This document shows, piece by piece, positions 34,953-44,153 of a stretch of DNA of 61,756 bases; position 1 is the stretch's first letter; each line of letters starts with the position of its first letter. This stretch comes from JACCTI01 sp051005695 (lineage in GTDB: Bacteria; Verrucomicrobiota; Verrucomicrobiia; Chthoniobacterales; UBA10450). Made by a program: the position numbers and the translations under genes. The stretch spans positions 1 through 61,756 of the forward strand of contig JBPCJC010000003.1 in assembly GCA_051005695.1 (NCBI GenBank), read 5' to 3'. The notes below the pieces were generated by a model. That model had not been told where the DNA came from. It searched no databases and saw nothing but the letters and a program-made list of their open reading frames with translations.

Positions 34953-35609
34953 ATGACCGCCAACTCGCCCAATCTCCATGTCGTCGATCATCCACTGGTG
35001 GCGACGAAGCTGGCCAGCTTACGCGCGGTGAATGCTACCACCGGAGAATTTCGTCGCGCACTCCAAGAGGTCTCGATTCTCCTCCTCGCGGAGGCCTCGC
35101 GCACTTGGTTGACGCGAGAAATCGAGGTGACGACGCCCTTGAAAAAATGCACGGGCGCAACGCTGGCACAGCCCGTGGTGCTGGTGCCGATTTTGCGCGC
35201 CGGCCTCGGCATGATCGACGGGATGCTGCAGCTCGTCCCCGACGCGCAGGTCGGTCATCTCGGGCTTTATCGTGATGAAGTCACGCTACTGCCGGTGACT
35301 TACTACAGTCGGGTGCCAGCGGATCTCGCCGAGGCGCAAGTCGTCCTTGCTGATCCCATGCTTGCGACTGGACAAAGCGCCAGCGAAGCGATCGCCATCT
35401 TGAAACGTGCGGGTGCGCGGAGGATCCAATTCGTTTGTCTGGTAGCGTGCCCTACCGGGATTGCGCAAGTCTCCAGCCAACATCCGGAAGTCCCGATCGT
35501 GGCCGGTGCGGTGGATCCGGAACTGAACAGCGTGGGCTACATCGTTCCGGGCCTAGGCGACGCTGGTGATCGTTACTTCGGAACTGGCGTGGTCTTGCCT
35601 CCGCCGTGA
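34953..35609 (+). CDS. upp: uracil phosphoribosyltransferase
   Basis: The protein is 218 residues. Motifs: VLVPILRAGLGMIDGMLQLV (characteristic of Upp), VVLADPMLATGQSASEAI (PRPP-binding) and YIVPGLGDAGDRYFGT (uracil-binding end). It makes UMP from uracil and PRPP. The length is normal. It stands alone between the reductase fusion and the convergent matrixin gene. Confidence 0.96.
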   Translation: MTANSPNLHVVDHPLVATKLASLRAVNATTGEFRRALQEVSILLLAEASRTWLTREIEVTTPLKKCTGATLAQPVVLVPILRAGLGMIDGMLQLVPDAQVGHLGLYRDEVTLLPVTYYSRVPADLAEAQVVLADPMLATGQSASEAIAILKRAGARRIQFVCLVACPTGIAQVSSQHPEVPIVAGAVDPELNSVGYIVPGLGDAGDRYFGTGVVLPPP

Positions 35610-35641
35610 TGCCAGCGCGCGCCGATTGTTCTACCTAACGA

Positions 35642-38600
35642 CTAATTCGTCTCGAGGTTGAAAACTTCAACCAGGGCGACGCCGGTGCTATTGTCCTTTC
35701 CGCGAACAATCGCGGTGTAATTCCCGGGCTGCAGGATGCGCACGATCGCCGACTCGCGCGGATCACTCGGCGGGACGGTAGAGTCGATAATTTCCTGCGC
35801 CTGATCGCTCTGCCAATCATCGTTCGAGGCGAAAAGATTGCCGTTGCCGTCATGCAACTCCAGGGTGGTATCGGCGAGCGCACCTGAGACACCACGAGTA
35901 GCTAACGAGGGACCGATCGCGCGCACGATCACCTTAGTCGGCTGGTCGCCACCGAGGATGAATCCGCCAATCATGACGTTATCGCCAGTCTCGACTTTTC
36001 CGCGAGTAGAGATGTTGCCGATGCGCGAGGCGCTGCCGGGATTGAGATCGAAGAGCTCGACCAAGGCCGCTCCGGTGGTGTCTCCGAGACCACGGACGAT
36101 CGCGGTATAAGTGCCGGGCTGCAACGTTGTGACGATGGCTGATTCATGCTCATCTGCGGGCGGGACGCCTGTCTCCAGCACCTCCAGACGATGCTCATTC
36201 CAGTTGTCGTTTGTGGCCAACAAAGAGCCTTCAGGGCCATGGAGTTCCAAAACGGGATCGGCTAGATTTCCGGCTATGGGCAAGGATGATCCGGTCGCGC
36301 GGAGGATAATGTTCTTCGGTTCACTACCGGTGACGATGAAACCGCCGATGAGCACGTTATCGCCTGTCTGAGACTGCAATCGGGTGGCGACGTTAACTAG
36401 TCGGTGGGGCAGAGTTGGGGTTGCGACGAGCGAGTAGGAATAAAGTTCGCCCGCGTTGTAGTCCTTGCCCGGACCGACGAAGTAGAGGTGAGAATTGGTC
36501 GCATCGATGGCCAAGTCATACGAGCCCTGAGAGGCAGGAGTCGTGTTAGTCGGAGGGGTAATCGACCGGACGATTCGTTGCGTTGCCAGATCGATTAGAT
36601 CGACCCGGGAGGTCGTGGCATAGCTTTGGATGACGAGCCCGCTCGCGGTGAGCGCGTTTTCCGCAGTGCCGACTGATGCAGGCAGGGTGCCGGCGGCGAT
36701 CTCAAGATTACTCGTCGAACGGAGCAGACTTGGAACCGCCGAGGAATCCAGCTTGGCGAGGGAGATCGCGAGAGTTTGACCGTCGGGACTCACGGCGAGA
36801 TTTCTAACCATCGTCCCGTCGTTCACCATCACCTGCTGCAGCAGCGTAGGTGGTTGGCCGTCGTGGAGAGCGATTCTCGCCATGATCCAAGCATCGTGGC
36901 GCAGTTCCGCCACGAAGAGCGTCGTGCGATCTGGCGAGAGTCTGACCGCCAGCGATTCATCGACATAGTTTTCCCGCAGCCGGATCTCGTTGAGAAGGGC
37001 TCCGCTCTCGGGGTCGATCTGGAGGACGGCGTTCGGTTTGTTGTAAGCGGTGACGTAGAGCCGTCCGTCGTTTCCCTGCCTGACGCTGGTGGGGTTAAGA
37101 CTTTGCGTCGCGATGTCCGGCAAAAGCTGGAGGCTTTCCAAGTCGAGAGATTTGATGACCTGGAATTCAACCCAGAACAGCTTGTTACCGTCGGCGGATA
37201 GCTCGAGAGAGCGCGCCGTTTGAGAGGTCGGAAAGGACTTCACGACGGTCAGTGTGTTAGCATCAAGGACGTAAACGCCAGCGTTAGAACTGACGTAAAT
37301 TCGCGGCCTCGTCGGATCGGGCAGCACCGAGTTGGGAGTAGGTAGAGAAACCTCATGCGCTGGAGGGTTATAGTTCGAGGCAGCTATAACCGACACGGAG
37401 AGAGGACCGACGGCATCACCGTACGTGCTATGAGCCGTGAGGTGAAAAGTATAAAAGCCGCTTAGAGTCGGGATTCCGCCGATAACTCCAGTCGCCGAAT
37501 CAAGGGAAAGGCCGGCTGGGAGGGCATCGGTAGAGAAGGAAATGGGATGATTGCTGGCAGTGATCAGATAGGAGAATGGTTGTCCAATCTGCACCGCTGG
37601 CGCGTAGGATGAGCTCGTTAGGTGAGCCGCGTTCACGAAAATCGAAAAACCGCGGGTGACCGGACCATAGGCAGTGTAGGCGGTGATGGTGGCATTGAAA
37701 TAGCCGGCCTGGCTGGCCGTCCCTGTGATCACGCCGGTAGTAGGATCGATTTGGAAGCCGGGCGGCAGTCCGGTAGCTTGAAAGGAAGTAACCGGATGAC
37801 TCACCGTGATTTGAAAAGAGTAGGAATCGCCTAGGTCGACCGGGGGAGAAGAAGTGCTCGTAATTTCTGGCGCACGGATATTAATATAGACGGTCCCTTT
37901 GGCCTCGGAGGTCGCGGTTCGAGCGGTGACGACGACTGAATACCCAAAACCGGAAGCGCCCATCGGGTTAACTGTGCCGGAGATCATTCCGGTGTTCGGG
38001 TCAAGGGTAAGAGCGGCGGGCAAACCGGTGGCGCTGAAGCTGGTCGGATTATTTTCCGCGGTGATCTGGTAGGAAAATGGAATGCCGACGTAACCTGTGG
38101 GAGAAAAGTCGCTCGTTAGACGCAAGGCGTTCACCACCAGTTTGAACCTGCCAGTAGCCGGCCCAGTCGAACCGGGGACGACGATATCGATCGTAAAGCT
38201 CCCGCTGGTGGGACATCTTCCGCTGATCAAACCATTCGCGGAATTGATTTGTATACCCGGCGGCAAGCCGCTGGCGTTGTAGCTCGACGGGTTGTTGTTT
38301 GCGGTAATCTGATAACTAAAGAGACCGCCGCTGATAACGTATTGAGTATTTTGCGGGCTGGTGATGCTTATTCCGTAAAGGGCTCGCGCCCCCGCGATGT
38401 CGTCATCGGCCAGGTGATCGAGATCGGATATAATCGAATTCATGATCGCCTCGACCGATTCGCCCTGTTCATCCGGATGATCGAGGCCAAGGACATGGCC
38501 GAACTCATGCAGCGCTATCCGGTGAAAATCGTAGACCCCGTAGGTGCCTGAGCCTTGTTGGTCACCGCGATAGGAATTCCAATTGCGGGCGTCGTTGAAG

Positions 38601-38992
38601 ATCACATCGGCCTCGCTGAAAACGCCGCTGCCTTGCGCGGAATAATTCACCGTCACCGCGAGGACACCGTTGCCGAAGCTCTGGCCGTAGATGTTCGTGG
38701 CGAAGAAAACCGAATTTATCCCATCGCCGCCGCCTGCCGAACCTTCCGCAGCCTGCACGAATCGAACCGTGCCGAGATATTGATTCCAAAGTGCGAGCGC
38801 GTCAGCTGCCGAAGCATCCCAAGATGTGCTCCCGTCCTGCAAAGGCACGTAAGGCCGATTCAGTTGCAGATGCATCATGATCTGGCTGCCGGCGGGCCAG
38901 CGGTAGCCATTGAAAACGTATGCGTCCAGCCGAGAAACGCTGACGGCGAAAAGGACGAAGACGAGCAGAGGAATGCGTTTGGAAAAAAGCAC
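35642..38992 (-). CDS. secreted matrixin metalloprotease with Ig, propeller and tandem C-terminal domains
   Basis: The protein is 1116 residues with a GTG start and a signal peptide. The matrixin domain (about 25-212) has the zinc site HEFGHVLGLDHP at about 162. Four putative-Ig repeats of about 85 residues follow (each with 'FSYQITAxNxPxSFxATGLP' and 'DPxTGxIxG'). A beta-propeller-like part (about 550-880, YVSSNAGVYVLDANTLTVVK) comes next. Two C-terminal repeats of about 115 residues end the protein (TGDNVLIGGFIVTGSEPKNI and TGDNVMIGGFILGGDQPTKV). The repeats are common in large exported proteins of Verrucomicrobiota. The gene looks lower in G+C than its neighbours and carries one exact octamer. 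Confidence 0.85.
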   Translation of the reverse strand: MLFSKRIPLLVFVLFAVSVSRLDAYVFNGYRWPAGSQIMMHLQLNRPYVPLQDGSTSWDASAADALALWNQYLGTVRFVQAAEGSAGGGDGINSVFFATNIYGQSFGNGVLAVTVNYSAQGSGVFSEADVIFNDARNWNSYRGDQQGSGTYGVYDFHRIALHEFGHVLGLDHPDEQGESVEAIMNSIISDLDHLADDDIAGARALYGISITSPQNTQYVISGGLFSYQITANNNPSSYNASGLPPGIQINSANGLISGRCPTSGSFTIDIVVPGSTGPATGRFKLVVNALRLTSDFSPTGYVGIPFSYQITAENNPTSFSATGLPAALTLDPNTGMISGTVNPMGASGFGYSVVVTARTATSEAKGTVYINIRAPEITSTSSPPVDLGDSYSFQITVSHPVTSFQATGLPPGFQIDPTTGVITGTASQAGYFNATITAYTAYGPVTRGFSIFVNAAHLTSSSYAPAVQIGQPFSYLITASNHPISFSTDALPAGLSLDSATGVIGGIPTLSGFYTFHLTAHSTYGDAVGPLSVSVIAASNYNPPAHEVSLPTPNSVLPDPTRPRIYVSSNAGVYVLDANTLTVVKSFPTSQTARSLELSADGNKLFWVEFQVIKSLDLESLQLLPDIATQSLNPTSVRQGNDGRLYVTAYNKPNAVLQIDPESGALLNEIRLRENYVDESLAVRLSPDRTTLFVAELRHDAWIMARIALHDGQPPTLLQQVMVNDGTMVRNLAVSPDGQTLAISLAKLDSSAVPSLLRSTSNLEIAAGTLPASVGTAENALTASGLVIQSYATTSRVDLIDLATQRIVRSITPPTNTTPASQGSYDLAIDATNSHLYFVGPGKDYNAGELYSYSLVATPTLPHRLVNVATRLQSQTGDNVLIGGFIVTGSEPKNIILRATGSSLPIAGNLADPVLELHGPEGSLLATNDNWNEHRLEVLETGVPPADEHESAIVTTLQPGTYTAIVRGLGDTTGAALVELFDLNPGSASRIGNISTRGKVETGDNVMIGGFILGGDQPTKVIVRAIGPSLATRGVSGALADTTLELHDGNGNLFASNDDWQSDQAQEIIDSTVPPSDPRESAIVRILQPGNYTAIVRGKDNSTGVALVEVFNLETN

Positions 38993-39115
38993 CGCCTAGT
39001 TTACCAAATCCACGTGAAAAGCAAGCACTGGTTCAACCTTGCTCGCTGAAAAATTCACCGCGCACAGATCACGAGGAAGCTTGATAAGTGACGGCCGCAG
39101 GATTGTTATCGCGGG

Positions 39116-40066
39116 ATGGAAACAGATCCCGCGCCGCTCGCGTCCAAGGTCGAAGTGTTTGCGCCCTGCAGCGCGGCGCTCGATCTCACCAAGCTGATTC
39201 TCTTCCAACCCTTCAACCTCTCGAAGTGGTTTGTCATCGGGTTTGCCGCGTTCCTTTCGCATTTGAATGGCGGCGGTGGCGGCAGCTTCAATTGGAACTC
39301 CAAACTCGGGCGGACCAACTGGAGTTTTCGTTCGGTCACGCACGATGCCTATGGCTCGTTAGGCGACATTCCCAGCTGGGTTTTTCCGCTAATCGCGATC
39401 GGCGCCATCCTTGGCCTGGCCTTCTTGCTTTTGCTGATGTGGCTCGGCGCGCGCGGGAAATTTATCTTCACCGATTGCGTCGTCCGGAATCGCGGCGCGA
39501 TCGAGGAACCGTGGCGCGAATATCGGCGCGAAGGGAACAGCTATTTCCTTTATTCGCTCGTCGTCATGCTCTGCGTGGTCGCCGTGCTCGCACTCGTGGG
39601 AATGCCGCTTTGGTTGCCGCTCCTGCATAATCATGAACCGCCCGCCGGCGCGAGTCTGGTCCTGGGTTTGATCCTGCTGGGCGGGGCAGCTTTAGTCGCC
39701 GCAGTCGTGGTCAAGGTGGTTTCGAATTTCATGATTCCGCTGATGTATCGGCGGCGATGCGGCGCGGCGGAAGCGCTCAGCGCGGCCCTCGGGTTAATCG
39801 CGACGCACGCCGGCCCGGTGATCCTCTACGTTCTCTTCAACCTGGTGCTTTGGCTGGCTTTCGCGCTGATTGCCTGCCTAACGACTTGTTTGACATGCTG
39901 CCTGACCGCACTGCCGTATGTCGGGACGGTTATTCTCCTGCCGGCCCACGTTTTTTTCCTGAGCTACCTGCTCCTCTTCGTTCGACAATTCGGACCGGAC
40001 TGCGACGTCTGGGCGAGTATCGTTAGGCCGACCGAGCCACCCCCGCCGCCAGTTCTGCCGGCATGA
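39116..40066 (+). CDS. polytopic membrane protein, unknown
   Basis: The 316-residue protein has about six helices. It has ALDLTKLILFQPFNLSKWFV at the start, a soluble GGGGG-containing loop, and EEPWREYRREGNSYFLYSLV after the second helix. ALIACLTTCLTCCLTALPYV near the end is Cys-rich. The pattern is like DUF4013/glycerophosphodiester-type 'membrane domain' proteins, but I cannot name a family. Its stop overlaps the start of the DUF2752 gene (ATGA), so they are coupled. Three exact octamers fall in its coding sequence. Confidence 0.65.
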   Translation: METDPAPLASKVEVFAPCSAALDLTKLILFQPFNLSKWFVIGFAAFLSHLNGGGGGSFNWNSKLGRTNWSFRSVTHDAYGSLGDIPSWVFPLIAIGAILGLAFLLLLMWLGARGKFIFTDCVVRNRGAIEEPWREYRREGNSYFLYSLVVMLCVVAVLALVGMPLWLPLLHNHEPPAGASLVLGLILLGGAALVAAVVVKVVSNFMIPLMYRRRCGAAEALSAALGLIATHAGPVILYVLFNLVLWLAFALIACLTTCLTCCLTALPYVGTVILLPAHVFFLSYLLLFVRQFGPDCDVWASIVRPTEPPPPPVLPA

Positions 40067-40539
40067 ACGTTTTCCCGTCGAGTCAGATTCGCCTAACGAA
40101 TCGTGCGCGCCTTTTCCGCGTGGCTGCGCTCGCGGCGATGATTTTGGCCGCGCTCGCTTTGCGCGCGTTTTCACCGGGCTGGCTGCCGTTGCGCGCGTCC
40201 TGCGGTGCCGTCACCGGCTTGCCTTGCATCTTTTGCGGCACCACGCGCGCGCTTCACTTTCTCTTGCTGGGCGACTTCGGGCGGGCGCTTTATTTTAATT
40301 GGCTGGCCTTCGTCGTCGCCGCCGCGGCTTTGATCCTGGCCGGCGTTTTTGTCGCGGAATTTTTTCTGCGCCGGCGAGTGCTCCTGCTGCCGACCTTCGC
40401 AGTCACTCCGGGCCGAATCGCTGGTTTCGCCGGCGGCTTGATCGCGCTCTGGATTTTCCAGGTCACGCTGGCGGTCTCGTTGCACAAACACGAGCTGCTC
40501 AACCCTCACGGTCCGCTTTACTCGTTAGTCGTGAAGTAG
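40063..40539 (+). CDS. DUF2752 membrane protein
   Basis: The 158-residue protein has the DUF2752 signature ASCGAVTGLPCIFCGTTRAL followed by GDFGRALYFNWLAF, with three to four helices. The family is widespread, with no known activity; the CxFCGTTR motif may bind a metal or a partner. Its ATG overlaps the preceding stop. Confidence 0.8.
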   Translation: MNVFPSSQIRLTNRARLFRVAALAAMILAALALRAFSPGWLPLRASCGAVTGLPCIFCGTTRALHFLLLGDFGRALYFNWLAFVVAAAALILAGVFVAEFFLRRRVLLLPTFAVTPGRIAGFAGGLIALWIFQVTLAVSLHKHELLNPHGPLYSLVVK

Positions 40540-40544
40540 CGCGC

Positions 40545-41012
40545 TTACGGAGTCGGCGAAACGAAGGCCGAAGTGTCGTCATCCGGGATCACTTCCATGC
40601 GGACGCGCGCGATCCCGGTGCTGACCATCTCCAATTTCTCGGCCGCCTCTTTGCAAAGATCGAGGCTGATGTGGTGGTCGTGAATTCCGCGATCGGTCAC
40701 TCGCACCGTGACCGATTTGCCGTTCTCCAGTCGGGTCACGCGGACTAAAGTACCGATCGGTAACTTATCGTGCGCCGCGGTCAACTCATCCACGCCGGCC
40801 CGCCGCCGCGCGAGAGATTCCGCCGGCACATCATACCAGGCCGCGTTCACTTCTTCGGTCTCGCCTACGGGGGCTTTCGTGTGCGCGCGGTTTTCCTTTT
40901 TCGCGCGGGGCGTTTCGGAATTGCGCTTACAACTCGAGAACGAGATCGCCAGGATCACGCCCAGACTGAGAGAAAAATATAAGCCGGCGGCGAAAATTTT
41001 CCGCGCGCTCAC
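40545..41012 (-). CDS. rlpA: RlpA-like double-psi beta-barrel lipoprotein
   Basis: A GTG at 41012, overlapping the end of the kinase gene region, gives 155 residues with a lipoprotein signal (LGVILAISFSSC, lipobox Cys). The RlpA core is AAHDKLPIGTLVRVTRLENG and VRVTDRGIHDHHISLDLCKE. RlpA proteins bind or cleave denuded glycan strands at the septum; the Asp in TDRG and the late Asp are present. No SPOR domain is visible. It is read after the histidine kinase gene. Confidence 0.85.
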   Translation of the reverse strand: MSARKIFAAGLYFSLSLGVILAISFSSCKRNSETPRAKKENRAHTKAPVGETEEVNAAWYDVPAESLARRRAGVDELTAAHDKLPIGTLVRVTRLENGKSVTVRVTDRGIHDHHISLDLCKEAAEKLEMVSTGIARVRMEVIPDDDTSAFVSPTP

Positions 41013-41013
41013 T

Positions 41014-43212
41014 TCACGCCCGCGCGGTCTCCGCGCGACTGCGTTCCTGGATGACGTCTCTGATCTTACGCGCCAGTGTCTGCGGGGTGAACGGCTTTTG
41101 CAAAAGCGCAATTCGCGGATCGAGCCGACCGTGATCGCCGATGTCGTTGTCCGAGTAACCGGAAACGTAGAGCACTTTCAGCCCCGGCCGCAGGCTAGTG
41201 AGCTTGACCGCGAGCTCAGGCCCGTTCATTCGCGGCATGATCACATCGGTCACGAGCAAGTGGATCGCGCCTTCAAATTCCCCGGCCATTTGCAGAGCCT
41301 CGATCCCGTCGCTCGCGCAGAGCACGTTATAACCCTCGTCTGCGAGAACATCGCAGACCAGCTCGCGCACAATCTCCTCATCTTCGGCCACGAGAATAGT
41401 TTCGAAATGTTGCTGCTTATCGAGCGGCGCTGCGGGCGCGACCGCGCGATCGATCGGCGCGCGTTCCAGCGGAAAATAAATCCGGAAAGTGCTGCCGTGG
41501 CCGGGGACGCTATCGACGCAGATCCCGCCCCCGGTTTGCCTAACCACACCATAGACCGTGGCCAACCCCAGGCCGGTGCCTTTACCCGGTCCCTTAGTAG
41601 TGAAAAATGGTTCGAAGATGCGCGACTTGGTTTCGTCATCCATCCCGGCGCCGGTATCGGTGACCGAAAGTTCCACGTAATCGCCTTCGTTTAGCGAAGC
41701 GGAAATTTGCCGCGCACTCATCTGGTCGAGATGCGCATTCGCCGTCCGGATGGTCAATTTGCCGCCCGTCGGCATGGCGTCGCGCGCATTCACGCCCAGA
41801 TTCAAAATCACCTGCTCGATCTGGCTCGGATCAGCCATCACCCGGCCGATTTCTGCTTCCGCTTGCGTCACCAAATCGAAGCGTTCGCCAATCACGCGCC
41901 GGAGCAGTTTCTCCATATCGACGACCAGATGATTCAAGTCGATCACCTTCGGCTGGAGCAATTGTTTGCGGCTGAAGGCGAGTAATTGCCTCGTGAGGGT
42001 GGCTGCCTGTTCGCCTGCTTTGCGGATCAGATCAGCTTGTTGGCGGACATGTTCATCGGCCGCTTCGCGCGCATTGATCAGCTCGGCGTAACCGATGATC
42101 GCGGTTAGCAAATTATTGAAGTCATGCGCAATCCCGCCGGCCAGCCGGCCGACCGCCTCCATTTTTTGCGAGTGCCGCAGTTCGCCTTCGCTAATCCGGA
42201 GCGCTTCCTCGGTCGCGCGGCGTTCTTCCATCTCGCGAAAGAGGCTGTCGCGTTGCTCATAAAATTTCCGGATGGTGCGCGCGAGTTCGCCGAACTCCGA
42301 ATTGTCCGAATACATCGCGGCGATCGGCGCTGGATCGCCGCGCTGCAAGCTTTCCATCGTCAACCGAAGTGGGCGCCGGACCCAGCGCAGGAGCGAAAAA
42401 GTGAGGAGAAGGAAGAGGACGAGCGCGAAGAGAATCAGCGAGAGACGCAGCCGCGAGCTGGCGCGATTCAACTCGCGCACTTCCGGCGATTCATTGCGCA
42501 CCAGCAGTTGCGCGAGCGGCTGGTTGTCCCAGGTATTCAGCGAACGCGAGAAAGCCATCTCGCCATGTTGCTCGTCGTTATAATTTTCCCCGACCCGCGA
42601 GACCGGATAAATAATCGTCACCTGGTTGCCGGTGAACATCGACATTTCCTTGAGCACCGGTTGATTCCATAAACGGCCCGCGAAAAGGAAGCCGGCCGCG
42701 GGCGTTTTCCCGGCCGCGTCTTTCGAGGGATGGACCGTCGCACCGCGGATCTCCATGATCCCCTGCGGGACCTTCACAAAAAAATGCGCGCGCGGCGCGG
42801 TCGCGAAAATTTTCGCAAAAGCCGCCGGCGGCAGCGGAAAATTTGCCGCTTCCGCGAGATCAACTTTCCGCGCCAGGTGCACCGGCGTTCCGTCCGGCGC
42901 ATAAATCCAAAGCGCAGTTGCATGATAACTATCGAGCACGGCTTCGTCCGCGTTTCGATAAAACCAATCCTGATTACGCGCGCTGATCGCCGCCACCATC
43001 TGGTCCCAGTTAGCCAGATCGTCGGTCAGCGTTTCCAGTGGCACCCCGTTGTAGGTCAGGAATTCCTGGAAGGAACGATTCCGTTCCCCGTAGCGTTCCT
43101 CGGCAATGTGCCGGAATTTGAAATGATCGTAAGTGTTAAACGCCCAGAGACCTGCGAGGAATGTCGCCACCACCGCCACCAGCAGGAGGGTGATCTTGGT
43201 TTGAACTTTCAT
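41014..43212 (-). CDS. hybrid sensor histidine kinase (CHASE4-HAMP-HK-REC)
   Basis: The ATG at 43212 gives 732 residues. A first membrane helix (ITLLLVAVVATFLAGLWAF) precedes a periplasmic CHASE4-type domain (about 35-240) with DDLANWDQMVAAI. A second helix and HAMP follow. The H-box is GRLAGGIAHDFNNLLTAIIG, the N-box QVILNLGVNARDAMP, and then DTGAGM and GKGTGLGLATVYG. A receiver domain (about 610-725) has VTDVIMPRMNG with the phospho-Asp and LLQKPF. There is no separate response regulator or HPt next to it, so the partner is unknown. RlpA follows immediately. Confidence 0.93.
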   Translation of the reverse strand: MKVQTKITLLLVAVVATFLAGLWAFNTYDHFKFRHIAEERYGERNRSFQEFLTYNGVPLETLTDDLANWDQMVAAISARNQDWFYRNADEAVLDSYHATALWIYAPDGTPVHLARKVDLAEAANFPLPPAAFAKIFATAPRAHFFVKVPQGIMEIRGATVHPSKDAAGKTPAAGFLFAGRLWNQPVLKEMSMFTGNQVTIIYPVSRVGENYNDEQHGEMAFSRSLNTWDNQPLAQLLVRNESPEVRELNRASSRLRLSLILFALVLFLLLTFSLLRWVRRPLRLTMESLQRGDPAPIAAMYSDNSEFGELARTIRKFYEQRDSLFREMEERRATEEALRISEGELRHSQKMEAVGRLAGGIAHDFNNLLTAIIGYAELINAREAADEHVRQQADLIRKAGEQAATLTRQLLAFSRKQLLQPKVIDLNHLVVDMEKLLRRVIGERFDLVTQAEAEIGRVMADPSQIEQVILNLGVNARDAMPTGGKLTIRTANAHLDQMSARQISASLNEGDYVELSVTDTGAGMDDETKSRIFEPFFTTKGPGKGTGLGLATVYGVVRQTGGGICVDSVPGHGSTFRIYFPLERAPIDRAVAPAAPLDKQQHFETILVAEDEEIVRELVCDVLADEGYNVLCASDGIEALQMAGEFEGAIHLLVTDVIMPRMNGPELAVKLTSLRPGLKVLYVSGYSDNDIGDHGRLDPRIALLQKPFTPQTLARKIRDVIQERSRAETARA

Positions 43213-43285
43213 CGGGGTATGAAGATGCACTAGGCACCTCCCTCCGGCCCCGAGCAGCTTTTTTGAGACGGTGAGGGCGCGCTAT

Positions 43286-44110
43286 CTATTCGCGCAACCG
43301 TTGCTCATTGATCGCGACAATTTTCAACTCCCCGCCTTCCGGCCGGATCGTCCAGATATTTTTCGTCCGGCCTTTCAGATCGTAACGCTTGCCGGTATCG
43401 CGGCGCGCGGGATTCTGCACGTGATAGCTGATTGGAAATTCCACCGTGATCTCGCCATCCTTCTCCGCGTTAAAAAAATTAATCGGCTCCTGCAGAGTGT
43501 AACGCCGCTCCGGCCAATCTTTCACGTAGTTGGCGACATCCTTTCGCACCCAATCCGCTCCCTGTTTGCCGTCGGCAAAATATTGTACCGGGAAATCGAA
43601 GTAGCGCGTCTGCGCATCGAGGTCGTTGCTCTCGCCGTCGCGCAGATACTGTTCGATGAAGTTCCGGATGCGGGCCGGATTCACTTCCTGGTTCACATCC
43701 GGCGGCTCCGCCGGCGGCGGCGGGCTTGGCAAAAAATCCGGTTCCGCTTCGGATTTTTGTTCGAGGGCGACACGCTGCGATTCGTCGATCACCGGGGCGC
43801 GATCGCTTTTTAATACTGGAATATCCGGGAGCGTTGATTGCGTCGCCTCGACTTCGCTTACTTGGATGCGGAGCGAGCCCGCGGTCACTTCATCGATCGC
43901 GCCGGTCACGGCAAAACCTTTCCGCGCCTGATAATGCCGGAGCGCGTTGGTCAGGTCCGGCGAAGGCTTGCCGTCGATATTGCCGAAATAAAGATTTCGC
44001 CGGCGCAATTCCTCCTGCGCCTGCCGGACGCGTTCGTCCGCGCGCGCGCCGATCGGTATCAGCAGGAGCAGCAGGCAGAGATATTGAATGATCGTTGACC
44101 GCGCGCGCAT
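43286..44110 (-). CDS. secreted peptidoglycan-binding protein
   Basis: The 274-residue protein has a signal peptide (IIQYLCLLLLLIPIGARA) and a PG_binding_1 domain (RVRQAQEELRRRNLYFGNID, then LRHYQARKGFAVTGAIDE). After a Pro-rich linker, a C-terminal domain (about 160-274, NFIEQYLRDGESNDLDAQTR) resembles SnoaL/NTF2-like folds in pattern. It probably acts at the cell wall. It lies upstream of the kinase gene on the same strand. Confidence 0.75.
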   Translation of the reverse strand: MRARSTIIQYLCLLLLLIPIGARADERVRQAQEELRRRNLYFGNIDGKPSPDLTNALRHYQARKGFAVTGAIDEVTAGSLRIQVSEVEATQSTLPDIPVLKSDRAPVIDESQRVALEQKSEAEPDFLPSPPPPAEPPDVNQEVNPARIRNFIEQYLRDGESNDLDAQTRYFDFPVQYFADGKQGADWVRKDVANYVKDWPERRYTLQEPINFFNAEKDGEITVEFPISYHVQNPARRDTGKRYDLKGRTKNIWTIRPEGGELKIVAINEQRLRE

Positions 44111-44153
44111 CAGGTTTGTCCACTACCACCGGCACACTACCTTCGTGCGCGCG

